DNA of 64,000 nt from Neisseria canis (GTDB lineage Bacteria; Pseudomonadota; Gammaproteobacteria; Burkholderiales; Neisseriaceae), in assembly GCF_900636765.1 (NCBI RefSeq), contig NZ_LR134313.1, positions 1 through 64,000 of the forward strand, given 5' to 3'. The notes beneath the pieces are model-generated. The model did not search any database. It was given only the letters and a program-made list of their open reading frames with translations, and was not told the origin of the DNA. How positions within the stretch are numbered: position 1 is the first letter of the stretch; the number at the start of each line of letters is the position of its first letter. Positions 8,911-17,122 of the stretch are shown here, one piece after another. Position numbers and translations under genes: made by a program.

Positions 8911-9386
8911 GTAGCTTAGGAGGCAAAATTCATTTTAAAGGGGCATTCTGCAATATTTTCACAAGCACTTTATTTCAGGGTTGCTTGGGAAACATCGTAA
9001 ACGATTTTATTATAAACTTATCGCCGTATTTGAGAATATCGAAAATAATTATTTCACCACCTGCACCGCATTCGCATTTGCCTCGTCGGGTATGCTTTAC
9101 GCTGAAGTGAAATTCGTCTAATTCTCCACGATAATGCAGAAAGGTGACTGCCACCCACATTCTTTAGCTGATAGTCAGTCCAATTCCAAGTGTAACTTAT
9201 TATTGATAGTTCTCCTACTGAACTTATTAGTTTACCAGTATCGGCAGCGGTCAGATCTAAGGTGAAAGGCCGCAAGATTTGGCGGAATTTAGACTCGGTA
9301 ATTTTGCTGAACTTTTGCTACTTGCTTTTAATTCTATTTCAGAAGCTTATCACTATCTTTTTAATGGTTTTGCTTCTTAAGCCCTA
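8911..9386 (-). mobile_element. Decayed IS1595-family copy B, inverted
   Basis: This is the reverse-oriented partner of copy A. The reading frame on the minus strand at 8975-9160 gives RGELDEFHFSVKHTRRGKCE and FDILKYGDKFIIKSF, matching copy A residue for residue except for a few substitutions. The ends read GCTTAGGAGGCAAAATTC and TTGCTTCTTAAGCCC. It separates the lipoprotein gene from Slam. Nothing else is visible between 8757 and 9415 apart from the palindromic repeat. Confidence 0.75.
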
Positions 9387-9415
9387 ACCTATTTTTCAGA
9401 CAGGCTTATTTTTCT

Positions 9416-10831
9416 ATGATAATTATGCGACATTTGATTTTCCTTTTGGGCTTGTACGGCACTGTTTCACAAGCTGCGCCTATTGCCACTCCTAGCGAGT
9501 ATCAAACCGATTTAACACAAGACCAGCTCAAACAGGCAGAACGTAAAGATGCTGTTTCAGCATCGTCGAACAAACCTTCGGTTTCTTTTTCTTCACAAGA
9601 ATTTCTCAATCATCCCGAACTGCTGCAAAATGCTTTGGATACGGCAATTAGTCAACAGAATACAGGTAACATCCGCTTCCTGCTACCTCTCTACCGCCAA
9701 TTACCTGCAGAACAACAAGACAAGGTGTTGGGAGATTATGCCGAAACCTTTATCCTGCGTGAAGATGGCCGATACACCGAAGCAGAAAAACGCTTGCGGG
9801 CAATTTTAGCCGAGCATTCCGATTTTGCTCCCGTCCGCTTACAATTGGCACACACGCTTTCACAAAACGGCCAACAGCGTGAAGCTGCCAAAGAAGTTAC
9901 CCGTCTGCGTCAAACATCTGATTTACCAACACAAGTAAAGACTCATCTCGATCAATTTGACCGCCATTTGAAAGCAGAGCAAGATTGGAAATTTGATGCA
10001 AATGCCTCGTATATTCGAGACAACAATGTGGGGCGAGTTCCCGAGCAGCGGACTTACGGCAACTGGCAGTTTTCCGAGCCGAAATCAGCACACGGTATTG
10101 CTTATGATGTATCGGCACAGAAAACAGTACCGCTGAACAACCACTGGGCGGCGCGTTTACAGGCTTCTTCGTGGGGCAAGTTTTATTGGGATGCGCATGA
10201 TTATGATGATTTAATCATACGCTCTGAAATCGGAGGTGTGTGGCGCAATGCGAAGCAAGAAGCATCCTTGGCACCGTTTTTTGAAAAACGCTGGTATGGC
10301 ACCGAACCTTATTCCCATCACAGTGGCGCAATACTGCGCTACTCGCGTTTATTTTCACCAACATTCCAGCTATACACCGCATGGCAATCAGGCTATAAAA
10401 AACATCAAGAACGTACCTATCTCGATGGTGCGGGACACTCACTTTCAGTCACATTGGTTAAACACACTTCTCCACGCCAATCACTGTTTTACGGTATCGA
10501 CGGTGGTCTTGAAAATGCGCGTGATTTGTCGGAAGCCTACCGCCGTTACGGCGTACGGGCGGGCCGGCATCAAACATGGGGAAAATCGCAAAATATCAAT
10601 ACTGCTGTGCAGCTTGCTACCCAACGCCGCCATTACCGTGCACCGGACTTTTTCAATATCCAAAGGAGTGACACAGAATATACGGCACGCGCGTGGATAT
10701 CAAATCAAAATCTATCATGGCTTGGATTTACCCCGCGTCTGAATTGGTCGTGGTCACATACAAAGAGCAACCATTTTTACTACCGCCACAACAGACACCA
10801 AGTGTTTATTGATGTTTCCAAAAAATTTTGA
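9416..10831 (+). CDS. Slam, surface lipoprotein assembly modulator (DUF560)
   Basis: Slam proteins sit in the outer membrane and move particular lipoproteins such as TbpB, LbpB, HpuA or fHbp to the cell surface. The 471-residue product has a signal peptide (MRHLIFLLGLYGTVSQA), a TPR-like periplasmic region from about 60 to 185 (AETFILREDGRYTEAEKRLR, QLAHTLSQNGQQREAAKEV), and a C-terminal DUF560 barrel from about 190 with alternating aromatic strands. It ends HQVFIDVSKKF with a terminal phenylalanine, as outer-membrane barrels do. The start is 9416 or nine bases later; both give the same signal peptide. Its neighbour at 7629 is the likely substrate. The gene is intact although the substrate gene appears broken. 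Confidence 0.9.
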   Translation: MIIMRHLIFLLGLYGTVSQAAPIATPSEYQTDLTQDQLKQAERKDAVSASSNKPSVSFSSQEFLNHPELLQNALDTAISQQNTGNIRFLLPLYRQLPAEQQDKVLGDYAETFILREDGRYTEAEKRLRAILAEHSDFAPVRLQLAHTLSQNGQQREAAKEVTRLRQTSDLPTQVKTHLDQFDRHLKAEQDWKFDANASYIRDNNVGRVPEQRTYGNWQFSEPKSAHGIAYDVSAQKTVPLNNHWAARLQASSWGKFYWDAHDYDDLIIRSEIGGVWRNAKQEASLAPFFEKRWYGTEPYSHHSGAILRYSRLFSPTFQLYTAWQSGYKKHQERTYLDGAGHSLSVTLVKHTSPRQSLFYGIDGGLENARDLSEAYRRYGVRAGRHQTWGKSQNINTAVQLATQRRHYRAPDFFNIQRSDTEYTARAWISNQNLSWLGFTPRLNWSWSHTKSNHFYYRHNRHQVFIDVSKKF

Positions 10832-10865
10832 GTCAGATCCTGCCATGCTTAAATTATGACAAAAA

Positions 10866-10892
10866 CGCCATCTGAAAATTTTCAGGCGGTGT
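10866..10892 (+). terminator. Terminator after Slam with DUS-like arms
   Basis: CGCCATCTGAAAATTTTCAGGCGG forms a tight hairpin followed by TGTTTT. The arms (GCCATCTGAA and ACCGCCTGAA) resemble DUS words but match neither the native dialect nor each other, as at 7311. Confidence 0.75.
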
Positions 10893-11207
10893 TTTACCTT
10901 AATCATCAAAACATAAAAATCATATTTTTGATACACACCATCTGACCCATTGTGCCAACGACTGATTGAAACGCCCAAATCAAGTCAAACGACAAGCATG
11001 TATCCATAACGATTCTGCTGAATCGGGCCTAAAGTCAGATTAGATATACAGTATTCGAGTCAGCGAAGTATGATTGTTCCAAAATAAGGCAAGAAATTAA
11101 TCTGGTTGTCGCCTGCCATTTTCAGACAGGTATAAAAAAGCAAAACGGCTACAGCCGATAAACTGGTTTGTTATTTTATCGGCTTGAACCATTAGAGTTG
11201 TATCCTT
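10893..11207. other. Gap between Slam and the alkB-like pseudogene
   Basis: No gene or RNA recognised. The only landmark is a truncated inverse uptake word TTTTCAGACAGG near 11120. Confidence 0.4.
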
Positions 11208-11825
11208 CTAAATAATCAGGTTAATGCGCGGTTCGTGCACTTTGGTGCTTTTCATCAAAGCGTGCAGCCAATGGTTTTGTGTTGCTCCGTGCATCACAAT
11301 AAGCTGGCCGTGGTGCAGCATAATGTCGCGCTTTTCCCGCGTTTACTTGTGTTTGAACGAAAACTTGCGCGTTGCACCGAAGCTTACAGATGCGATAATC
11401 GGATTGCTGCCTAAGTCGGCCTCATCATCACTATGCCACGCCATACCTTCGTTGCCGTTGGCGTACAGGTTCAACAAACAAGAATTAAAGCAAACGGGGC
11501 TGATAGCGGCAATCTGCTGCTCCACCGATTTTTTGATGGCCAGCAAAGTTGGATTCCAAGGCAAAGCTGTGCGGGTGATGCCGGAATAAGTGTATCGAAC
11601 CGAATCCCCGCCATACCATGCCGTTTGGCGGTTCGTTGCAATGCGTTTGCCATAAATTATCACTTCGTCATGCTGCCAAGTGATGGTGTTTTTCAGACAG
11701 GCATAGTATGCATCCGCTTCCTCTTCGGAAAATACGATGCCGTAATCATTCACAACACCGTCATAAGGCAGCAGGTTGTATTGCGGCGTGACAGGTGTGG
11801 TAAAAAACTCCGGGTTGTGGTTCAT
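11208..11825 (-). pseudogene. AlkB-like 2-oxoglutarate/Fe(II) dioxygenase, nonsense mutation
   Basis: AlkB enzymes remove alkyl groups from DNA or RNA bases by oxidation. The frame from the ATG at 11825 runs 160 residues and stops at TAA (11340-11342) after FGATRKFSFKHK. Past that stop the same frame continues for about 45 residues (TREKRDIMLHHGQLIVMHGA, QNHWLHALMK, EPRINLII) to a TAG at 11208. This restores the family: the WHSDDE iron ligands lie before the stop, and the second histidine and the 2-oxoglutarate arginine region lie after it. Without the tail the enzyme lacks one iron ligand. The gene is therefore broken by a single codon. It lies next to an IS1595 copy. Confidence 0.8.
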
Positions 11826-11846
11826 TATGTGGCAATCTTAATATAA

Positions 11847-12558
11847 GGGGCTGTACTAGATAAGCCCTAAACATCACACCATTTTCGCAGCATTTTAAGC
11901 TGCTCAGACAGTGTGCCAAAATTAAAACGAAATTCGCATTCTTTCAAGAACAGCGGGAAAGATTTGCGGTCGATACCGTTGTATTTACGAAGTCCCCGTT
12001 TTGCCTGATTCCAAAAATTTTCGATGCCGTTAATGTGGTTCTGACGATCAACAAATAATTTGCTGCGGTTGATACGATGATGGGTAAAACCACTCACATC
12101 CAGCACATCATAACTGCTCAGACCGTCTGTATAGACAATGCTATCCGACATGATTTTCTTTGTAATAGCAGGCAACAAGCCTTCCCGTTTGGCGTTTTCC
12201 ACCACCACGGTATAAACCTTCCCGCCGCGTTTGAGGATGCCAAAAACCGCCACTTTCCCTGCGGCGCCGCGACAGCGTTTGCCTTTACGGTATCCGCCAA
12301 AATAACTTTCATCCAATTCGACAGCACCATCAAAAACCGCATCGGCCTCCAAAGCAAGATGATGGCTGATGACTTCGCGGATTTTGCGGTAGAACAGAGC
12401 CGCTGAATTGGAATGGATGCCTAACAAATCGGCAGCAGAACGGGCGGTTACTTCAAGTACAAAAATTGAAGCAACTTCTTTTGAATACTCTTTTTTAATT
12501 TACAACGAGTTATCTTCATTTTTGCAGTCTCGCATGACTGCTTATCTAGTACAGCCCC
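11847..12558 (-). mobile_element. IS1595-family (IS1016-like) element, copy 1
   Basis: A 712-base element with inverted ends GGGGCTGTACTAGATAAGC. Copies at 12801-13512 and 22697-23408 have the same length and an identical predicted transposase. The flanks share only TAA on each side, so a 3-base target duplication is possible but weak. Copies 1 and 2 point in opposite directions around tRNA-Glu. Confidence 0.9.
11867..12427 (-). pseudogene. IS1595-family transposase, N-terminal frame broken
   Basis: A DDE-type transposase with the ISXO2-like domain: LDESYFGG, RGAAGKVAVFGILKRGGKVY, IVYTDGLSSYD and HINGIENFWNQAKR. The frame lacks an ATG; 11867-12427 is the part from a TTG onward (186 residues). 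The expected N-terminus, MKITRCKLKKSIQKKLLQF, is present just upstream in another frame and would join if a run of five T were six. The consensus is from my memory of Neisseria IS1016-type proteins. All three copies share the defect, so they may be moved in trans, may use frameshifting, or may share a sequencing error. Confidence 0.75.
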
Positions 12559-12613
12559 TAAACTTAAGCTTGCAGCGCATGTTTGGGGTTCAACGGAATT
12601 AGGTAGACAAAAG

Positions 12614-12642
12614 TTGACGCTGCATCAAAAGCACGGTATATT
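12614..12642 (+). promoter_or_regulatory. Sigma-70-type promoter for tRNA-Glu
   Basis: TTGACG at 12614-12619 and TATATT at 12637-12642 with a 17-base spacer, ending 13 bases before the tRNA. Confidence 0.7.
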
Positions 12643-12655
12643 TAGCAGATTACAC

Positions 12656-12731
12656 GCGCCCATCGTCTAGAGGCCTAGGACACTGCCCTTTCACGGCGGC
12701 AACCGGGGTTCGAATCCCCGTGGGCGTGCCA
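12656..12731 (+). tRNA. tRNA-Glu (anticodon TTC)
   Basis: A 76-base cloverleaf including the encoded CCA. The acceptor stem is GCGCCCA/TGGGCGT (first pair G-U). The anticodon arm is CTGCC-CTTTCAC-GGCGG with TTC in the loop. The T arm contains GGTTCGAATCC. It sits alone between two inverted IS1595 copies, only about 100 bases from copy 1 and 70 from copy 2. Confidence 0.95.
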
Positions 12732-12800
12732 GTTTTTCAAAGGCTCTTGCTGAATTAGAAGCAAGGGTCTTTGTTTTGTATGAAAATTAACCATAAAATT

Positions 12801-13512
12801 GGGGCTGTACTAGATAAGCAGTCATGCGAGACTGCAAAAATGAAGATAACTCGTTGTAAATTAAAAAAGAGTATTCAAAAGAAGTTGCTTCAATTTTTGT
12901 ACTTGAAGTAACCGCCCGTTCTGCTGCCGATTTGTTAGGCATCCATTCCAATTCAGCGGCTCTGTTCTACCGCAAAATCCGCGAAGTCATCAGCCATCAT
13001 CTTGCTTTGGAGGCCGATGCGGTTTTTGATGGTGCTGTCGAATTGGATGAAAGTTATTTTGGCGGATACCGTAAAGGCAAACGCTGTCGCGGCGCCGCAG
13101 GGAAAGTGGCGGTTTTTGGCATCCTCAAACGCGGCGGGAAGGTTTATACCGTGGTGGTGGAAAACGCCAAACGGGAAGGCTTGTTGCCTGCTATTACAAA
13201 GAAAATCATGTCGGATAGCATTGTCTATACAGACGGTCTGAGCAGTTATGATGTGCTGGATGTGAGTGGTTTTACCCATCATCGTATCAACCGCAGCAAA
13301 TTATTTGTTGATCGTCAGAACCACATTAACGGCATCGAAAATTTTTGGAATCAGGCAAAACGGGGACTTCGTAAATACAACGGTATCGACCGCAAATCTT
13401 TCCCGCTGTTCTTGAAAGAATGCGAATTTCGTTTTAATTTTGGCACACTGTCTGAGCAGCTTAAAATGCTGCGAAAATGGTGTGATGTTTAGGGCTTATC
13501 TAGTACAGCCCC
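12801..13512 (+). mobile_element. IS1595-family element, copy 2
   Basis: Same 712-base element as copy 1, opposite orientation. Its flanks (AAAATT on the left, AAAAGC on the right) show no convincing target duplication. This could mean that copies 1 and 2 have recombined or inverted the segment between them. Confidence 0.9.
12932..13492 (+). pseudogene. IS1595-family transposase, copy 2
   Basis: Identical in protein sequence to copy 1. The N-terminal fragment starts at the ATG at 12840. The five-T run where the frame is lost lies at 12894-12898. In the other frame a stop (TAA) precedes IKKEYSKEVASIF, so no ATG leads into the main body. Confidence 0.75.
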
Positions 13513-13519
13513 AAAAGCA

Positions 13520-13548
13520 ATGCCTGTCTGAATCTTTCAGACAGGCAT
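13520..13548 (-). terminator. DUS-pair terminator of rpiA
   Basis: ATGCCTGTCTGAA and its inverse, separated by four bases, 30 bases downstream of rpiA and immediately outside IS copy 2. Confidence 0.85.
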
Positions 13549-13577
13549 ATGCAGGAAGGTCATTCAAGTCGGCAGGT

Positions 13578-14243
13578 TTAGCGGATTTTAATCACTTCCG
13601 CACCGGTTGGCCTGCCCAGAATCAGAATGTCGGCGGCATTGCGGGCAAAGATGCCGTTTTCCACCACTCCCGGAATATTGTTGATGGTTTCTTCCATCGT
13701 CAGCGGTTTGGACAAATCCAAGCCGTGCACGTCTACAATCAGATTACCATGCTCGGTTTGGCAGCCCAAACGCAGCTCCGGTTCTCCACCCAAAGCCACC
13801 AGCTGGCGTGAAACCAAAGAACGCGCCATCGGCACCACTTCCACCGGCAGCGGAAACTTGCCCAAACGTGTTACATATTTGCTTTCGTCGGCGATACAGA
13901 TAAACAGATCCGATGCACTGGCCACGATTTTTTCCGGCAAATGGGCGGCACCGCCGCCTTTGATCATCTGCAAAGTGTGGTTGATTTCGTCGGCGCCGTC
14001 CACATAAACCGCCAAACGCGACACATCACCGAGCTCTACTTCAGGAATGCCGTATTCGGCCATCAGCGCGCGTGTTTTTGCAGAAGTGCTGACCGCACCT
14101 TTGATTTTTTTGCCGCTTACCGCCAGCGCTTTAATAAAGTAATTTACGGTCGAACCGGTTCCGATGCCGATATATTCGCCCTCCGGCACGAAATCCACTG
14201 CTTTTTCCGCCGCCATGCGCTTCAAATCATCTTGTGTAGCCAT
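13578..14243 (-). CDS. rpiA: Ribose-5-phosphate isomerase A
   Basis: Interconverts ribose 5-phosphate and ribulose 5-phosphate in the non-oxidative pentose phosphate pathway. The family motifs are clear: GIGTGSTVNYFI (phosphate loop), VYVDGADEI and MIKGGGAAHLPEKIVA. The start at 14243 (MATQDDLKRMAAEKAV) is chosen because AGGAGA lies about seven bases upstream; upstream in-frame codons would be non-ATG. 221 residues, normal length. It lies 32 bases beyond ispF on the same strand and may be the last gene of a dnaQ-ispD-ispF-rpiA unit. Confidence 0.96.
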   Translation of the reverse strand: MATQDDLKRMAAEKAVDFVPEGEYIGIGTGSTVNYFIKALAVSGKKIKGAVSTSAKTRALMAEYGIPEVELGDVSRLAVYVDGADEINHTLQMIKGGGAAHLPEKIVASASDLFICIADESKYVTRLGKFPLPVEVVPMARSLVSRQLVALGGEPELRLGCQTEHGNLIVDVHGLDLSKPLTMEETINNIPGVVENGIFARNAADILILGRPTGAEVIKIR

Positions 14244-14275
14244 CAATATTTCTCCTAAAACTGACAATCAAACGT

Positions 14276-14755
14276 TTAAACAGCCATCAATAAAACAACC
14301 GCCTGCGCTTCAATACCTTCCATTCTGCCCAGGTAGCCTAATTTTTCGTTGGTTTTACCTTTAATGTTAACGCAATCTTGCGCAATCCCCAAATCTGCCG
14401 CCAAGTTGGCGCGCATAGCGGCAATATGCGGCGCAAGTTTCGGCTTTTGCGCAATGATGGTGGAATCCATATTCACTACGCGCCAGCCTTTTGCCTGCAC
14501 AGCCTCGTATGCCTTGCGCAACAACACACGGCTGTCGGCATCTTTAAATTCGGCAGCCGTATCAGGGAAATGGCTGCCGATGTCACCCAAACCAGCCGCG
14601 CCGAGAAGCGCATCGGTTACGGCGTGCAATAAAGCATCGGCATCCGAATGCCCGAGCAGCCCTTTTTCAAACGGAATGGTTACGCCGCCCAATATCAACG
14701 GCCGCCCTTCCACCAACTGATGCACATCATAGCCCTGCCCAATGCGGATATTCAT
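14276..14755 (-). CDS. ispF: 2-C-methyl-D-erythritol 2,4-cyclodiphosphate synthase
   Basis: Cyclises CDP-methylerythritol 2-phosphate in the MEP isoprenoid pathway. Zinc ligands D10, H12 and H44 are visible in GYDVH and DALLHAV. The motif [20 protein letters not shown] is intact. 159 residues, a normal trimeric IspF. It follows ispD with 78 bases between, which hold an inverse DUS pair. Pairing with ispD is a common arrangement. Confidence 0.97.
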   Translation of the reverse strand: MNIRIGQGYDVHQLVEGRPLILGGVTIPFEKGLLGHSDADALLHAVTDALLGAAGLGDIGSHFPDTAAEFKDADSRVLLRKAYEAVQAKGWRVVNMDSTIIAQKPKLAPHIAAMRANLAADLGIAQDCVNIKGKTNEKLGYLGRMEGIEAQAVVLLMAV

Positions 14756-14792
14756 AAACTTCCTTTAAATCTGAATGAATTCTGTTCGGATG

Positions 14793-14832
14793 TTTTCAGA
14801 CAGGCATGGTATTGGCAATGCCTGTCTGAAAA
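14793..14832. repeat. Divergently paired DUS between ispD and ispF
   Basis: TTTTCAGACAGGCAT and ATGCCTGTCTGAAAA point outwards around a 12-base loop. The hairpin lies directly after the ispD stop and may attenuate read-through into ispF. Confidence 0.8.
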
Positions 14833-14833
14833 C

Positions 14834-15517
14834 TCAATCTGCCTGCTGCAATAAAAGGCGCACGATATATTCGTCTTGCGGCAGCGTAAGCTTGAGGTTC
14901 CGCGTGTCGCCCAACACCAGCAGCGGATGCACGCCCAGCATTTCCACGGCGGAAGCCTCATCGGTAACCGCACCCAAATCCGGCACGGCAAGCGCCTTGT
15001 ACAGCAAACCGGCGCGGAAAAGCTGCGGCGTTTGCGCCTGCCACAAACCGCTGCGCGGCACAGTTGCACCAATCGCCTTGCCTTCCGCCCGTTTCAAAGT
15101 ATCGGCCACAGGCACCGCCAAAATGCCGCCTGCTTCACAGCCGCCGGCCGTTTCAATCAAACGCATTAAAGCTTCCTGCGGCAGGCAGCAGCGTGCGGCA
15201 TCGTGCACCAAAATATTATCCGTTTCCGCGGCCAAACCCGCTTGCAGCAAAGCCGCCAAACCATTGCGCACACTCTCTGCCCGTGTTTGCCCGCCCACTT
15301 TCAGCACATGCAGCTTGTCATGCATGCCTGTCTGAAAAACAGCGTCATCAGGCGACAACACCACGGCTACTTTATCGATAACGGCGCAATTTAAAAATAT
15401 AGCCAAAGTATGCTGCAACACCGTTTTGCCGGCAATTTCCACATACTGTTTCGGCTTGCCGGCGCCGAAGCGCTCGCCCACACCGGCTGCCGGAATCAAA
15501 GCGATATTGCGCCTCAT
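14834..15517 (-). CDS. ispD: 2-C-methyl-D-erythritol 4-phosphate cytidylyltransferase
   Basis: Transfers CMP from CTP to methylerythritol phosphate, the step before IspE and IspF in the MEP pathway. The CTP-binding start RRNIALIPAAGVGERFG and the motif HDAARCCLP are present, and the C-terminus LTLPQDEYIV is typical. The ATG at 15517 has AGAAGG nine bases upstream and overlaps the dnaQ stop (ATGA), suggesting translational coupling. 227 residues. A longer reading from 15556 would run into dnaQ and is not supported. One uptake word is embedded in the coding region (VFQTGMHDK, about 15325-15340). Confidence 0.95.
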   Translation of the reverse strand: MRRNIALIPAAGVGERFGAGKPKQYVEIAGKTVLQHTLAIFLNCAVIDKVAVVLSPDDAVFQTGMHDKLHVLKVGGQTRAESVRNGLAALLQAGLAAETDNILVHDAARCCLPQEALMRLIETAGGCEAGGILAVPVADTLKRAEGKAIGATVPRSGLWQAQTPQLFRAGLLYKALAVPDLGAVTDEASAVEMLGVHPLLVLGDTRNLKLTLPQDEYIVRLLLQQAD

Positions 15518-16239
15518 GCCGCACCTTCTGCTTCTTTTTCCCCGCGCCACCGGCAAGTGCCGCCGACTGCTTTGTCCAAGCCGTCAAGATAAGCTTCGTG
15601 CTCGGCCAATTCCTCTGCCGAAGCATGCAGCACTTTCAAGCTGGCGGGGCGGGCGGCTCTGCGCGCGGCGGAAATTTCTTCGGTTTCCTCAGCCATATCG
15701 TCAACCAGGCTGAATTGGCCGCGCGTCATGGAAAGATAAACTTCCGCCAGCAGCTCGCAGTCGATTAACGCGCCGTGAAACACGCGCTTGCTGCGGTCAA
15801 CCTCAAAGCGGTTGCACAAAGCATCCAAACTGTTTTTCTGCCCGGGAAACATTTCCCGCGCCATTGCCAGCGTGTCCGTAACCGTGCAGCCCAGCCCGCT
15901 GATGGTCGGCAGACCCATGCGCTGGAATTCCATATCCAAAAAGCCCACGTCAAACGGTGCGTTGTGGATAATCAATTCCGCACCGCGCAAATAATCGGCA
16001 ATCTGCTGCCCTACTTCCTCAAATTTCGGCTCGCCCTCCAACTTCTCCAGCGTAATACCGTGCACATTAATCGAATCTTCGGGAATATCGCGGTCGGGAT
16101 GGATATAAAGGTGCAGATGGCTGCCGGTAAGCTGGCGAGATTTCATTTCGATGCCGGCAAATTCCAATATGCGGTCGCCCATATTGGGCTTGAAACCCGT
16201 GGTTTCTGTATCCAGGATAATCTGGCGGGTGTGGCTCAT
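15514..16239 (-). CDS. dnaQ: DNA polymerase III epsilon subunit (3'-5' exonuclease)
   Basis: The proofreading subunit of DNA polymerase III. DEDDh motifs are present: ExoI D10-T-E12 in ILDTETTGF, ExoII HNAPFDVGFLD, and ExoIIIe HGALIDCELLAEVY. The start at 16239 (MSHTRQIILDTE) matches the family; upstream codons would add a non-conserved tail. 241 residues. The C-terminal tail of about 60 residues would bind the alpha subunit. It overlaps ispD by four bases (ATGA) and looks like the first gene of the unit reading towards rpiA. Confidence 0.96.
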   Translation of the reverse strand: MSHTRQIILDTETTGFKPNMGDRILEFAGIEMKSRQLTGSHLHLYIHPDRDIPEDSINVHGITLEKLEGEPKFEEVGQQIADYLRGAELIIHNAPFDVGFLDMEFQRMGLPTISGLGCTVTDTLAMAREMFPGQKNSLDALCNRFEVDRSKRVFHGALIDCELLAEVYLSMTRGQFSLVDDMAEETEEISAARRAARPASLKVLHASAEELAEHEAYLDGLDKAVGGTCRWRGEKEAEGAA

Positions 16240-16409
16240 AATCGGTCTGCTTTTCTGAAAACAGGCGTATTTTAGCTGAAATTCCCGATTTTGTTGCAAA
16301 AGCCGGCAATACCTTGTTTTGTTTGTTTTCCGAGTGAATCACTCAACTTAAGGTTGATTAAACCTTATTTTATTTTCATAAAAATCATTAACTTATTTAA
16401 ACAGCCAAA

Positions 16410-16428
16410 AATAATAACAATTATCATT
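16410..16428 (+). promoter_or_regulatory. Possible Fur box
   Basis: AATAATAACAATTATCATT agrees with the 19-base Fur consensus (GATAATGATAATCATTATC) at 13 positions by my count. It lies about 85 bases upstream of the gene at 16512, in a very AT-rich intergenic stretch. Suggestive only. Confidence 0.5.
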
Positions 16429-16511
16429 TGCAAAATATAAATTATTGATTTATTATCACCCCACATCAACAAGCAATACCGATTAACCGGCTTGAGATTT
16501 AGGAGGGCAAA

Positions 16512-16970
16512 ATGTCTGAAACCCTGTTTTGGTCTTTAGCTCCTGATATTTTGAGGCTGCACCGGCAAAGCAGTTACGCCTTGTTGGCAACCGGCTCTCA
16601 AATTCACGATGCAACATTGGTTAATTTGGACGGCTTGTATTATATGTGGCTGGAACATGCAGACGATACACTCAACCAACCGCAACCCGGCATTCTATTG
16701 ATTGAAGATCAAGAAGAGCGCGCCCGGATCAGTTGGATTGCAACCGCCCGCACAGTACACAGAAAAGATTCGGTTTACCGCCGCGCTGCAAATGCTTTGC
16801 GCCGCCGCCTGAAGCACAATATGGAAAACGGGCAGGCTTATTTGGTGGAGCTTTCTCCCCAACAAGGCAGGTTAACCATCGACAATACGCAAGATTTTAC
16901 GATATCGCCGCATGATTTGATGCGCGCGCTGTATCCGGCAAACGAAAGAATGAAAAGTTTTGCCTTATAA
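16512..16970 (+). CDS. Putative FMN-binding split-barrel / heme utilisation protein
   Basis: 152 residues. The N-terminal two thirds (SYALLATGSQIHDATLVNLDGLYYMWLEHADDT, GILLIEDQEERARISWIATARTV) follow the pattern of pyridoxamine-phosphate-oxidase-like split barrels such as HugZ, which degrade heme. A helical segment rich in arginine follows (YRRAANALRRRLK). GAGG precedes the ATG. A Fur-box-like sequence upstream would fit iron-regulated heme use. No catalytic residues can be assigned and no DUF2470 tail is present, so the function is an inference from weak similarity. A hairpin terminator and a DUS pair follow. Confidence 0.5.
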   Translation: MSETLFWSLAPDILRLHRQSSYALLATGSQIHDATLVNLDGLYYMWLEHADDTLNQPQPGILLIEDQEERARISWIATARTVHRKDSVYRRAANALRRRLKHNMENGQAYLVELSPQQGRLTIDNTQDFTISPHDLMRALYPANERMKSFAL

Positions 16971-17001
16971 AGTTTTTTGGTAGTGGTTTGTGTTCCTTTT
17001 G

Positions 17002-17033
17002 CGCCCCCGATTTTTCTGGGGCGATTTTTTTTT
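17002..17033 (+). terminator. Intrinsic terminator
   Basis: CGCCCC and GGGGCG pair around an 8-10 base loop, followed by A and nine T. It closes the gene at 16512. Confidence 0.85.
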
Positions 17034-17066
17034 GCTTAATGATTTTGTTTTATAAAGCACAAACAA

Positions 17067-17107
17067 ATGCCTGTCTGAAAACCGGGCTATTCGTTTTCAG
17101 ACAGGCA
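17067..17107. terminator. DUS-pair stem-loop between convergent genes
   Basis: ATGCCTGTCTGAAAA and TTTTCAGACAGGCAT separated by about 12 bases, 16 bases beyond the uspA stop. It can act in both directions. Confidence 0.85.
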
Positions 17108-17122
17108 TTGCCGAACGGAAGC

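Noticed and set aside
10236-10742. 168-codon frame overlapping Slam on the same strand
   Set aside because: The DUF560 barrel frame is clearly the coding one; the alternative has no recognisable features.
12840-12932. Programmed -1 frameshifting in the IS1595 transposase
   Set aside because: The run CAATTTTTGTAC has no in-phase X-XXY-YYZ heptamer and I see no downstream structure; it remains only a possibility beside mutation or sequencing error.
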